A stretch of 10,325 nucleotides of DNA. Source: JAZDJP01 sp043803805 (GTDB lineage Bacteria > Planctomycetota > JAZDJP01). The notes under the pieces are model-generated. The model ran no database searches. It was not told where the DNA came from and saw only the letters and a program-made list of their open reading frames with translations. Positions 1 through 7,032 of the stretch are shown here, piece after piece (within the stretch, counting starts at the first letter, position 1; each line of letters opens with the position of its first letter). The stretch lies in contig JAZDJP010000081.1 in assembly GCA_043803805.1 (NCBI GenBank), forward strand, positions 1-10,325. The letters run 5' to 3'. Position numbers and translations under genes: made by a program.

Positions 1-229
1 TCCCGTGAAGGCGGAGTTCTATTCGGAATCCGGCGGGCTCTGGAAGACGTGCGCGTACGAGGCCTATAAAACCATCGACGGGCGCCTCCGGCCGTCGAAG
101 ATGATCATCAAGGGGGCGGCCAAGGTCAATCAGAACAATACGTCAACCATCGACTACGACAGCACCCAGGTCAAGGAACTGGACGAGAAGATGTTCACGA
201 AGCACTATCTTAAAAAGATGAAATATTAG
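1..229 (+). CDS. LolA-like outer-membrane lipoprotein-sorting protein, 3' end only
   Basis: This is the C-terminal 75 or so residues of a gene that begins before the window; the frame is open from base 2 to the TAG at 227-229. I identify it by similarity to the complete LolA-like protein at 2261-3301: both share AEFY, then GRLRPS, and end in MFTKHYLKKMKY versus LFTKNHIRKLKY. The family (LolA_like, outer membrane lipoprotein-sorting protein) has a half-barrel fold that carries hydrophobic cargo such as lipoprotein acyl chains across the periplasm. The N-terminus, signal peptide and most of the fold are outside the window, so localisation is inferred from the paralogue. It lies 24 bases upstream of an FtsX-type permease and is probably the preceding gene of the same operon. 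The family call depends on the paralogy and is fairly safe; the cargo is unknown. Confidence 0.8.
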   Translation, partial: PVKAEFYSESGGLWKTCAYEAYKTIDGRLRPSKMIIKGAAKVNQNNTSTIDYDSTQVKELDEKMFTKHYLKKMKY

Positions 230-253
230 GATTGACGGATTTGGGGTGTGACC

Positions 254-1477
254 ATGCTGCGGATGGCGTTTCTTAACATCTTTCGAAATTCCACGCGATC
301 GCTTCTCACGGCGGGGGTCATCGCCTGCGGGGGCGCGGCGGTCATCTGCGCGCAGGGATTCATCGTGAATTCCATGACCAACATGGAGGAGAGTTACATC
401 GGAAGCATGCTCGGGCATCTCCAGATCGCGCAGGACGGGCATTTTGCGGAGGCGACGGCGCACCCCTACCGGAAACTCGTCATGGACGCGGAGGCGGTTG
501 TCCGGGAGGTGGAAGGCGTGTCCGGCGTGAAAGCGGTCACCCCGCGCCTCTCGTTCACGGGGCTCATCGGCGGCGGCGACGGAAGCGTTCCCTGTGTCGG
601 ATTGGGGGTCGAGCCCGCCGGGGACCGCAAGATGGGGCAGTACCTCTGGATGAAACAGGGCGCGGATCTGGAGGGACCGGAGGATGATTTTCTGGTCATC
701 GGGTTGGGTTTGGCCGAAGCCCTTCGGGTGAACCTCGGCGACACCCTCATGATCGCCGGGACCACGGTGAAGGGGCGGGTGAATGACATCGTGGCTCCGG
801 TCAAGGGGGTTTTCGCGACCGCCTCCAAGGCGTTTGACGACCGGGCGGTGCGGGTCTCCATCGGGATGGCCCGGCGGTTCCTCAAGACCCGGGGCGTCCA
901 GACGATCGTGGTGTTGCTGGATCGCACGGAGGACACCGATCGCATCGCGGCGGCGCTCCGGAGCCGCTTCCGGGAGAAGGGGTGGGTTTTGGAGGTGAAA
1001 CCCTGGCACGAGATGGAGGGGGTCCGGTTCATCCACGACACCCGGAAACTCTACGACCGCCTGTTCGGGGTGATGAATGTCATCCTGGTGGTGATTGTGG
1101 TGCTCGGGGTGTACAATACGATGAACATGGCGGTTCACGAACGCATCGGCGAGATCGGGACGATGCGGGCGCTCGGGACGCGGCGCGGCCGCGTGGTGCG
1201 GATGTTTCTCCTGGAGGGGGTGGCGCTGGGAGTCATCGGCGGTGTGACGGGGATGGTCCTTGGGTACGCCCTGGCGAAAATTCTGACCTGCATCGGGATC
1301 CCCATGCCGGTGCCTCCCGGGACCACCTGGGAATGGGTGGCCTACATTGACGTGGTCCCCTGGGCGTTCGGGGCGGCGTTCGGGCTGTGTCTGTTTACGG
1401 CGGCGGCGTCTTCGCTCTTCCCCGCGATGAAGGCATCGCGTACGGATACGGCGGAGGCGTTGCGGCACAACGTTTGA
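254..1477 (+). CDS. FtsX/MacB-type ABC transporter permease (LolC/LolE-like)
   Basis: Inner-membrane subunit of a type VII (MacB/LolCDE) ABC transporter, 407 residues, close to the usual LolC/E length. It shows the expected layout: a first membrane helix at about 19-40 after a short basic start, a large periplasmic domain (MacB_PCD type) at about 41-265, then helices at about 270-290, 317-345 and 368-390. The coupling segment between helices 2 and 3 has the family signature ERIGEIGTMRALG (296-308), which contacts the ATPase. These transporters do not pump through the membrane; they pull lipids or lipoproteins from its outer leaflet or drive periplasmic partners. I chose ATG 254 over the in-frame GTG at 248 because GGGG at 243-246 gives a reasonable spacing. 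Only one permease gene is present, so the complex is probably a homodimer, unlike LolC plus LolE of enterobacteria. The cognate ATPase follows after 91 bases. Confidence 0.9.
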   Translation: MLRMAFLNIFRNSTRSLLTAGVIACGGAAVICAQGFIVNSMTNMEESYIGSMLGHLQIAQDGHFAEATAHPYRKLVMDAEAVVREVEGVSGVKAVTPRLSFTGLIGGGDGSVPCVGLGVEPAGDRKMGQYLWMKQGADLEGPEDDFLVIGLGLAEALRVNLGDTLMIAGTTVKGRVNDIVAPVKGVFATASKAFDDRAVRVSIGMARRFLKTRGVQTIVVLLDRTEDTDRIAAALRSRFREKGWVLEVKPWHEMEGVRFIHDTRKLYDRLFGVMNVILVVIVVLGVYNTMNMAVHERIGEIGTMRALGTRRGRVVRMFLLEGVALGVIGGVTGMVLGYALAKILTCIGIPMPVPPGTTWEWVAYIDVVPWAFGAAFGLCLFTAAASSLFPAMKASRTDTAEALRHNV

Positions 1478-1568
1478 TCGGGGGTTTCGCGGGGCTCCCG
1501 GCGCGGCCCATCCGCCGGGTTGCCGGTGGCGCGGGAGGTGGCGGGCCAATCAGGGAGGGGAGGATTTC

Positions 1569-2249
1569 ATGCCGGATGTGATCGAGGTTGAAAACGTCGC
1601 GAAGGATTTCCACCTGGGGCGGATTGTCGTTCATGCCCTGCGGGGGGTGTCCCTTTCCGTCAAGGCCGGCGAATTCATGGCCATCGTCGGCCCCTCGGGG
1701 AGCGGAAAATCCACACTGCTGAATTTGATCGGCTGCATCGAGCGGCCGACGTCCGGGCGCGTCCTCGTGGACGGCCGGGACGTGTCGGCGCTGTCGGGAG
1801 ATCGTCAGGCGGATCTCAGGGCCCGGAAGATGGGCTATGTCTTTCAAACGTTCAATCTCCTTCCGGTGCTCACCGCGGAGGAGAATGTGGAATATCCCCT
1901 TCACCTGCAGGGGATTCCCCGGCGGGAACGGCGGGAACGGGTGCGCGCGCTTATGGCGGAGGTGGGCCTCGAGAGCGTGGCCTTTCACAAGCCGGCGGAA
2001 CTCTCCGGCGGCCAGCGTCAGCGGGTCGCGGTCGCGCGGGCCCTCGTGGGGCGGCCCGCGATTGTCCTGGCGGACGAGCCGAGCGCCAATCTGGATCACA
2101 AGACGGGGGTGGAGATACTCGAGTTGATGAGGCGCCTGAACGAAAAGACGAAGACGACATTCATATTTTCCACGCACGATCCCAAGGTGATGTCCATCGC
2201 CCAGAGGGTGGTGGAACTGTCGGACGGGGAAATCGTGAAGAAGGGGTGA
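1569..2249 (+). CDS. ABC transporter ATP-binding protein, LolD/MacB family
   Basis: Cytoplasmic ATPase of 226 residues, the usual LolD length. All nucleotide-binding motifs are intact: Walker A GPSGSGKST (41-49), Q-loop with Gln93 in the family-typical FQTFNLLP, signature LSGGQ (145-149) followed by RQRVAVARAL, Walker B AIVLADE (164-170), D-loop SANLD (172-176) and switch His203 in STHD. The LNLIGCIERPTSG segment after Walker A is typical of the LolD/MacB/FtsE group. It should energise the permease encoded just upstream. ATG 1569 is preceded by a strong AGGGGAGGA at 1556-1564. The stop codon lies 11 bases before the next gene, so translation of the two is probably linked. The family is certain; whether it serves lipoprotein sorting specifically is inferred from the LolA-like neighbours. 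Confidence 0.95.
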   Translation: MPDVIEVENVAKDFHLGRIVVHALRGVSLSVKAGEFMAIVGPSGSGKSTLLNLIGCIERPTSGRVLVDGRDVSALSGDRQADLRARKMGYVFQTFNLLPVLTAEENVEYPLHLQGIPRRERRERVRALMAEVGLESVAFHKPAELSGGQRQRVAVARALVGRPAIVLADEPSANLDHKTGVEILELMRRLNEKTKTTFIFSTHDPKVMSIAQRVVELSDGEIVKKG

Positions 2250-2260
2250 GGGACGCCGTG

Positions 2261-3301
2261 ATGAAACCGCATCGGTTCATATGGGGGGCGGCGGTCCTGC
2301 TGGCCGGAGGATGGATTTCCGGCGCGGAGGATCCCCCGGTCGCGCCGGAGAGGAAGGATCCTTCCCCCGTCGTGGGGGAGGAGGGTGGCGCGCCGCCCGC
2401 GCCGACCGTTGAAACGGAGGATTCCGGCGGGGCGTCTCCGGCGATACCGGCGGAGAATGCGGGTCCCGGCGTTCCGGCGGAGGCGCCTCCCGCGGCACCC
2501 GCGGGTGAGGCCGCTCCGGAGGAGGATGTCCCCGGTGAAGCGCCGCCCGACGGCCCCCACGCGGCCGGACCGCTCGAACCGGCGGCGGAGGAAAAGCCCG
2601 CCGAGGTTCTTTCCGTAGCCGACCGGATCGTCCGGATGGCCGACGAGGTGCGGAACCCCGTTCTGGATTACGTTGCCGTTATTTCCGTGAAAAGCCGGCG
2701 GCCCGCGCCGGGGAAGGAGAAGGCAACCGAGTCGGAGGCGCAGTACGAGGTGCTCGTGAAGGGCAAGGAGAAGGCCTTGGTCAAGACGCTCGCCCCGAAA
2801 GTGGATCGCGGCCGGACCTACCTCGTCCAGGGGGCGGACATCTGGGTTTTCGCTCCGGATGTCTCCCGCCCCATCCATCTGGCCCTCCGGGAGCGTCTGG
2901 CGGGCGAGGTGTTCTGCGGGGACATTGCCCGGTCGAATTTCGCCGGGGATTACACGGCGACGCTTATCAGGGAAGAGGCGGGGGAGGGTGAAAATTATTA
3001 CGTTCTGGAACTCACGGCGAAAAAGGACGAGGTCACCTACCCGCGGGTGATTTACCGGGTGGCCCGGGGGACGTACCAGCCGGCGAACGCCGAGTTCTAC
3101 GACGACAAGGGGAAACTTCTGAAGCGGTGCCTCTTCGACGACTACCGTCCTCTCGGGGGGCGTCTCAGGCCTTCGCGTCTTGTCATCGAAGGGGCCGGGG
3201 GGAATCCCGGGGTATCGGTGCTGGAGATCCGGAGCATGGTGATCCAGCCCCTGGCGGACAAGCTGTTCACGAAGAACCACATCCGAAAACTGAAGTACTG
3301 A
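2261..3301 (+). CDS. LolA-like outer-membrane lipoprotein-sorting protein with long Pro/Ala/Glu linker
   Basis: A 346-residue protein with three parts. Residues 1-22 form a signal-type segment (basic start, hydrophobic GAAVLLAGGWISGA, no lipobox Cys). Residues about 23-115 are low-complexity, dominated by Pro, Ala, Glu and Gly. Residues about 118-346 match the LolA_like fold, with the recognisable core VDRGRTYLVQGADIWVF (181-197), then RPIHLALRERLAGEVFCGDI (203-222) and an FxGDY segment. In the family this fold shuttles hydrophobic cargo between the inner and outer membrane. Its C-terminus is clearly homologous to the truncated gene at 1-229. I chose ATG 2261, which has a GAGGGA ribosome site (2248-2253) overlapping the ATPase stop, over GTG 2246, which lies inside the ATPase gene. 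The linker is unusual for LolA-like proteins; if the N-terminal helix is not cleaved, the domain would be tethered to the inner membrane. Confidence 0.85.
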   Translation: MKPHRFIWGAAVLLAGGWISGAEDPPVAPERKDPSPVVGEEGGAPPAPTVETEDSGGASPAIPAENAGPGVPAEAPPAAPAGEAAPEEDVPGEAPPDGPHAAGPLEPAAEEKPAEVLSVADRIVRMADEVRNPVLDYVAVISVKSRRPAPGKEKATESEAQYEVLVKGKEKALVKTLAPKVDRGRTYLVQGADIWVFAPDVSRPIHLALRERLAGEVFCGDIARSNFAGDYTATLIREEAGEGENYYVLELTAKKDEVTYPRVIYRVARGTYQPANAEFYDDKGKLLKRCLFDDYRPLGGRLRPSRLVIEGAGGNPGVSVLEIRSMVIQPLADKLFTKNHIRKLKY

Positions 3302-3315
3302 ACGACGGGGCGATG

Positions 3316-5019
3316 ATGCCGATTTGGGGGATAATCGGGGTGTTCCGGGGGCGCCGCGCGAGGGGCGTCCGAATCGTCCTTCTGGCGCTGGCCTTCGGTT
3401 CCGCCGCCGCCGCGGAGGAGCCGCGGATTCCGACGCGGGAGGACAAGGCGCTCGCCGAGGTGAGGGGGGTGATTGTCACGGCCCTTCCGGACATGGTGAG
3501 TTTCGCCATCACCCTGAGCCGTCCGGCGACCTATCGCCTCCAGTTCGAGGAGGAGACGGGATCCATCCGGCTGGACGTCGAGAAGGCCGTTCTCCCGAGG
3601 GGGAAAGGCGGCCCCCTCGATACCGGCGACGCGCGCATCGGGGAGGCCGTCCTCGGGGAATTCCTCTCGACGGTGCGTCTGGTGGTGAGGCCTTCCGTGG
3701 AGGCGGATTTCCGCGCGTATGCCCTCGCCACGCCGCCCCGGATCGTCCTGGTGATCGTGGAACGCAAGGCGGCGGGATTCGAGGCCGCGGAACGCAAACC
3801 CGATTTCTGGGAGCGTCTGCGGTTCTCCGGTTACGCCGAGAACGCCTCCGCGGCGCGCCTCTCGGGCGGGCTCACCAAGTCGCGGGATATGCTTTTTCTT
3901 TCCGGCGCGGGGGATCTCGCGTCGAATCTCTCGTTCAAGGTGAGCGGCCGGGCGTTTTACGACGCCGCCTTCGCGCTCACGGACCGGTACCCCGCCGCCG
4001 TCAAGGACGACCTCGCGTTCGAGGCGGACCTCCGCGACGCCTATTTCGATTATTCGGCGGGGGCGTGGGACGTCCGGGCGGGGAAGCAAACCATTGTGTG
4101 GGGGGAGGCGGTGGGGCTTTTCTACGCCGACGTCGTCAACGCCAAGGACCTTCGGGAATTCGTTCTTCCGGATTTCGAGTTCATCCGCATCCCCCAATGG
4201 GGGGTGGATCTCGAACGGACGGGGGAGAATCACCATCTTGAATTCGTCTGGCTCCCGGCGCCCGTAATGAACAAAATCGGGATTCCCGGTTCCGAGTTCG
4301 CCCCGTACGTCCCCCTTCCCGAGGGGATTCCGGTCGTGGTGGATCCCGAACGCAAACCCGGCGCCGCCATCGGGGACGGCGAATTCGGGGCGCGGTTCTC
4401 CCTCCTCGCGGGCGGGTGGGACGCGAGCGTCTTCGGCCTCCGGACGTGGGACAAATTCCCCGTCTACCGCCGGACGGTGGATCCCGTGGCGCCGCTCGTC
4501 CTGTTTTCCCCGGAACATCCCCGGATGACCCTTGGAGGGCTCACCGTCGGCAAGGAGGCGGCCGGCGTCGTGTGGAAGGCCGAGGCGGTTTTTTTCGCGG
4601 GCAGGCGGTTTTCCGTGACCACTCTCGCGGACGATGACGGTCTTGTGTCGAAGGATGTCCTGGACGCTCTGATTGGCGCCGACCACACATTCGCGAAGAA
4701 ATGGGATGTGAATATTCAGCTGGCGCGGCGGCAGATTTTCGGCTGGGAGGAGGGCATTGCCGGGGAGAAGGAGGGGCGCACCACGGCCTCCCTGCGCGTG
4801 GCGACGGGGTTCCGGGACAACACCATCGAGCCGGAAATTCTGATCATTTCGGACCTCGGGGAACCGGACATTCTGATTTCCCCGAAGATCGTCTTTCAGC
4901 GCGGCGACAACTGGAAATTCAACGTCGGGGTGAATGTCTTCGCGGGTCACGCGGACGGCGTTTTCGGCCAGTATGACAAACGGGACCGGATATTTGCCGA
5001 AGCCCGGTATAACTTCTGA
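3316..5019 (+). CDS. Outer-membrane beta-barrel protein (DUF1302-like) with N-terminal AMIN-like domain
   Basis: A protein of 567 residues, probably an outer-membrane channel or receptor. After a basic n-region (FRGRRARGVR) comes a hydrophobic stretch ending in Ala-rich AAAAEE, a typical signal-peptidase I site near residue 34. Residues about 47-150 alternate short beta strands and resemble an AMIN domain (as in PilQ and AmiC), including the closing strand PRIVLVIVE; this assignment is tentative. From about 165 to the end the sequence is amphipathic beta, with GKQTIVWGEAVGL, then NAKDLREF and RIPQWGV, resembling the DUF1302 barrel family. It ends in ARYNF, with the C-terminal Phe recognised by the BAM machinery. 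It starts 14 bases after the LolA-like stop, so it belongs to the same operon. ATG 3316 is better spaced from GGGG (3307-3310) than ATG 3313. Known relatives often sit beside LolA-fold and transporter genes; the substrate is unknown. Confidence 0.75.
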   Translation: MPIWGIIGVFRGRRARGVRIVLLALAFGSAAAAEEPRIPTREDKALAEVRGVIVTALPDMVSFAITLSRPATYRLQFEEETGSIRLDVEKAVLPRGKGGPLDTGDARIGEAVLGEFLSTVRLVVRPSVEADFRAYALATPPRIVLVIVERKAAGFEAAERKPDFWERLRFSGYAENASAARLSGGLTKSRDMLFLSGAGDLASNLSFKVSGRAFYDAAFALTDRYPAAVKDDLAFEADLRDAYFDYSAGAWDVRAGKQTIVWGEAVGLFYADVVNAKDLREFVLPDFEFIRIPQWGVDLERTGENHHLEFVWLPAPVMNKIGIPGSEFAPYVPLPEGIPVVVDPERKPGAAIGDGEFGARFSLLAGGWDASVFGLRTWDKFPVYRRTVDPVAPLVLFSPEHPRMTLGGLTVGKEAAGVVWKAEAVFFAGRRFSVTTLADDDGLVSKDVLDALIGADHTFAKKWDVNIQLARRQIFGWEEGIAGEKEGRTTASLRVATGFRDNTIEPEILIISDLGEPDILISPKIVFQRGDNWKFNVGVNVFAGHADGVFGQYDKRDRIFAEARYNF

Positions 5020-5047
5020 GTAGGGGCGCAGCATGCTGCGCCCCTAC
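5020..5047. repeat. Perfect 28-bp palindrome, GTAGGGGCG class
   Basis: The two 14-base arms (GTAGGGGCGCAGCA and its exact complement) meet at the centre, and the element starts on the base after the barrel gene's TGA. It is followed by no T-run, so it is not a standard intrinsic terminator, although the hairpin could stabilise the 3' end of the transcript. It shares the TAGGGGCG edge with the hairpins at 5858-5952, so it belongs to the same class of dispersed extragenic palindromes. Confidence 0.75.
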
Positions 5048-5066
5048 AGGTGTTAAAGGGGTAGGT

Positions 5067-5096
5067 TACCGTTTGGTAGCGCGGTACCGTTTCGTA
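5067..5096 (+). promoter_or_regulatory. Paired TACCGTTT repeats, candidate activator sites
   Basis: Two 12-base units, TACCGTTTGGTA (5067-5078) and TACCGTTTCGTA (5085-5096), start 18 bases apart. They can also be read as an inverted pair of GGTTAC-N5-GGTA. Their centres lie roughly 117 and 135 bases before the predicted sigma-54 start point, a usual distance for an upstream activating sequence bound by an NtrC-type enhancer-binding protein. No such regulator is encoded in the window. The repeat is visible; the role is inferred. Confidence 0.4.
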
Positions 5097-5132
5097 ACCC
5101 GATTTTTCGGGATGAAATAAGTCATATATCCC

Positions 5133-5145
5133 TATCTCCTTGATA
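5133..5145 (-). promoter_or_regulatory. IHF-like site
   Basis: On the complementary strand the sequence matches the IHF consensus WATCAA-N4-TTR with one mismatch (+ strand TAT-N4-TTGATA). It sits in an AT-rich stretch between the TACCGTTT repeats and the -24/-12 element, where DNA bending would help an activator reach the polymerase. The consensus is loose, so this is a weak call supported mainly by position. Confidence 0.3.
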
Positions 5146-5181
5146 TTGAACGAATAAGAATAATCCCAATTTCGCGGTCAG

Positions 5182-5197
5182 CGGCACCTAAATTGCT
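5182..5197 (+). promoter_or_regulatory. Sigma-54 (RpoN) -24/-12 promoter of the pseudopilin operon
   Basis: CGGCAC-CTAAA-TTGCT matches the TGGCAC-N5-TTGC consensus except for the first base. The invariant GG (5183-5184) and GC (5195-5196) are separated by exactly 10 bases, the required spacing. Transcription would start near 5208, leaving a short leader of about 24 bases that carries the strong AGGAGGAGGG ribosome site (5218-5227) before ATG 5232. Sigma-54 control is established for pilA in several bacteria. A TATAAC at 5206-5211 could act as a sigma-70 -10 box, but I see no -35 box at the right distance. Confidence 0.7.
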
Positions 5198-5231
5198 GTC
5201 TGGATTATAACATGCGCAGGAGGAGGGCATC

Positions 5232-5846
5232 ATGAGGCTCACTAAATCCAACGGATTTACGATTGTGGAGCTCATCGTGGTGATCGCCATCATCACGATT
5301 CTGGCGGGAATGCTTTTCCCGGCCCTCCGGATGGCCCGTCAGCGCGGGAAAATCGCCCGGGCGAGGACGGACATCGCGAATCTGGAGATGGGTCTGGCGG
5401 CCTACCAGGAGGACAACGGTTCCTACCCGTGGGACGGAGGGACGCCCGCCGCGGGCGGGGTCACGGCCGATCCCTTCGACTCCGAAGTGAAGGTGAATGT
5501 GTCGAACAAGGTGCTTGCGGCCTTCATGCGGGGGGATATCTCGTCCCCGCCGGACAATCGGGTGGATCCGGGGTTTCTCAACGCCCCCTACATGGATTTC
5601 AAGCCGGAGCAACTTCTTCTGGACGGCGGATTTTACCTCTTCATTGATCCGTGGGGGAAAGCCTACGGTTATGACGAGAATCGCTCCGAGGCGGCGGGGA
5701 GCTGGCAGGGCAAACGGAGGATGACGTTCGACATCTGGTCGGCCGGCGTGGACGAGCAATACGGCTGGCACAACCGGGATTACACCGTGTCGGATCCGAA
5801 GATCCAGATGGACAAGGACACGCAGGACAACATCAACAGTTGGTAA
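5232..5846 (+). CDS. gspG: Type II secretion major pseudopilin, GspG family
   Basis: A 204-residue prepilin. The class III signal is MRLTKSNG followed by FTIVE: prepilin peptidase would cut after Gly8, N-methylate Phe+1, and leave the conserved Glu+5. The hydrophobic helix runs to about residue 30. GspG hallmarks follow: ARTDIANLEMGLAAYQEDNG at about 39-58, then YP, then DPWGKAYGY in the C-terminal half. The closing FDIWSAGVDEQYG and NINSW resemble the calcium-binding loop and the end of GspG. It would polymerise into the periplasmic pseudopilus. At 204 residues it is longer than most GspG (about 140-150), with extra sequence in the middle. It is the first gene after the sigma-54 promoter and has the strongest ribosome site in the window. 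A pilin role cannot be excluded, since no secretion ATPase or secretin is visible. Confidence 0.87.
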   Translation: MRLTKSNGFTIVELIVVIAIITILAGMLFPALRMARQRGKIARARTDIANLEMGLAAYQEDNGSYPWDGGTPAAGGVTADPFDSEVKVNVSNKVLAAFMRGDISSPPDNRVDPGFLNAPYMDFKPEQLLLDGGFYLFIDPWGKAYGYDENRSEAAGSWQGKRRMTFDIWSAGVDEQYGWHNRDYTVSDPKIQMDKDTQDNINSW

Positions 5847-5857
5847 GGATTGGGATC

Positions 5858-5952
5858 GTAGGGGCGGGTTTCAAACCCGCCCTTGCCGTGGAAAACGGCG
5901 GTGGGGCGCACGGCTGTGCGCCCGTGTTGGTAGGGGCGAATGGCGTTCGCCC
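5858..5952. repeat. Cluster of three GGGCG-armed hairpins
   Basis: Three different inverted repeats lie in the gap between two prepilin genes. They are GGGCGGGTTT/AAACCCGCCC (5862-5882), GGGCGCAC/GTGCGCCC with loop GGCT (5904-5923), and GGGCGAA/TTCGCCC with a 5-base loop (5934-5952). The first and third are preceded by TAGGGGCG, as is the palindrome at 5020. The arms begin alike but the inner bases differ, and each difference is compensated on the other arm. This looks like a REP-type family with variable tips. None has a T-run. Confidence 0.75.
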
Positions 5953-5988
5953 GGGATGTGGTCGGGGAATGGGGTTATGGAGGGGTCC

Positions 5989-7011
5989 ATGAAGATCCGA
6001 ATGGGGCGGGTGTCGGGGTTCACGCTCGTCGAGATGATGACGGTCATCGCCATCATGGTCATCATCGCGGCCATGATTGTCGGGACGAGCGCGAAGATCC
6101 AGTCGCGTTCGCGCTACGCGGTGGCGCGGACACAGGTCGCCATGTTCGAGAACGCCCTTGAGCTCTACCGGGGCGATTTCGGGAAATTTCCGCCGGATTA
6201 CCATTCGAGCGGATACGACGAGGACGTGACGTGGACGGACCACCCGCCGGATGCTCCCTGGCATCCCTTTTGTGATGGTAATTCTCCCAGGGGTTCCTGG
6301 GGAACCGACACCGGCGAGCCGTTCGGGGTTCCGTGTTGCAACGGGGGTGCGCCCTGTTATCCCGCCGGGGCGTGGAACAACACGCAGGACGTCAACGAGG
6401 CGCGGTTGAACACGGACGAGGGGGCGAAGGCCCTGTATGATTATCTGTGCATGGCCGTGCCGGATCCCCCCCTCGTTGGGGAACAGCAGGTCGGCCCCTA
6501 CTGCGACTGGGATGCGGACAACACCACGGGTTCCGGAGACTGGGTCGTGCCCGTGCGGACCGGGCACGACAAGAAGGTGGCGGACCCCTGGGGGCACGCT
6601 TTCCGGTACACGTCTCCCGATGACGACGATCCGCCCCTCGAGCAGCCCGCGGGTGGAACCACGAAGGCGCGGGCGTGGGCGTGGGAGGGTGTGGGGGGGC
6701 TGATAGATGTGCCGGTGGGCGCCGGCAACGTCGGCGCGTCCCGCCGGCCGTACCTCAATCCCGGATTTGTTGATGTTTACAGCATCGGAGAGAACCGTGA
6801 GGATGACAAGGGATACTTCAACACGCGCAAGCGCCAGGTCCCGCGGCAGGTATGGGCGGGGTTCGCCGGTGCGACGGTTTTGGACTATCTCGATCTTGAC
6901 GGAGATGCCACTACTTGGTCCAACACCCCGGACGTCGTGACGGATGGTTCTTACGGATTCGCCACCGGTTTCGGGGAGGAGGATGACGTCAGCAATCAGC
7001 GTGATTATTAG
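5989..7011 (+). CDS. Large GspG-like prepilin with long inserted globular region
   Basis: A 340-residue prepilin with cleavage expected after Gly10 (VSG followed by FTLVE, Glu at +5) and a hydrophobic helix to about residue 32. The helix continuation AVARTQVAMFENALELYRGD (45-64), then FGKFPPD, and later VADPWGHAFRYTSPDDDD (198-214) and VDVYSIGENREDD (261-273), are the GspG landmarks. They are spread apart by a long insertion at about 70-195, rich in Asp, Gly, Pro and Cys (Cys 95, 116, 117, 123, 154, 172). This is about twice the usual GspG size, so the head domain may be decorated or carry a distinct function. ATG 5989, with GGAGG at 5979-5983, is better placed than ATG 5956, which lies just past a hairpin arm. 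It is a second major-type pseudopilin directly after GspG. Confidence 0.8.
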   Translation: MKIRMGRVSGFTLVEMMTVIAIMVIIAAMIVGTSAKIQSRSRYAVARTQVAMFENALELYRGDFGKFPPDYHSSGYDEDVTWTDHPPDAPWHPFCDGNSPRGSWGTDTGEPFGVPCCNGGAPCYPAGAWNNTQDVNEARLNTDEGAKALYDYLCMAVPDPPLVGEQQVGPYCDWDADNTTGSGDWVVPVRTGHDKKVADPWGHAFRYTSPDDDDPPLEQPAGGTTKARAWAWEGVGGLIDVPVGAGNVGASRRPYLNPGFVDVYSIGENREDDKGYFNTRKRQVPRQVWAGFAGATVLDYLDLDGDATTWSNTPDVVTDGSYGFATGFGEEDDVSNQRDY

Positions 7012-7032
7012 TCGAAGCGGCATGGGGGAACG

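Noticed and set aside
248..253. GTG start for the permease
   Set aside because: It adds only two residues and has a poorer ribosome-site spacing than ATG 254.
3127..3315. Upstream extension of the barrel gene
   Set aside because: It would overlap the LolA-like gene and place over 60 Arg/Gly-rich residues before a good signal peptide. ATG 3316 fits better.
3142..5034. A 630-codon open frame on the minus strand
   Set aside because: It is the antisense of the barrel gene, with shadow-type Arg/Pro/Gly composition and no motif or ribosome site.
5098..5111. CCCGA/TCGGG hairpin as a terminator for the transport operon
   Set aside because: The stem is only 5 base pairs and is followed by ATGAAATAA, with no T-run.
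5858..5952. CRISPR-like array
   Set aside because: There are only three units of unequal spacing (about 42 and 29 bases), each a different palindrome. There is no constant repeat with unique spacers and no cas gene.
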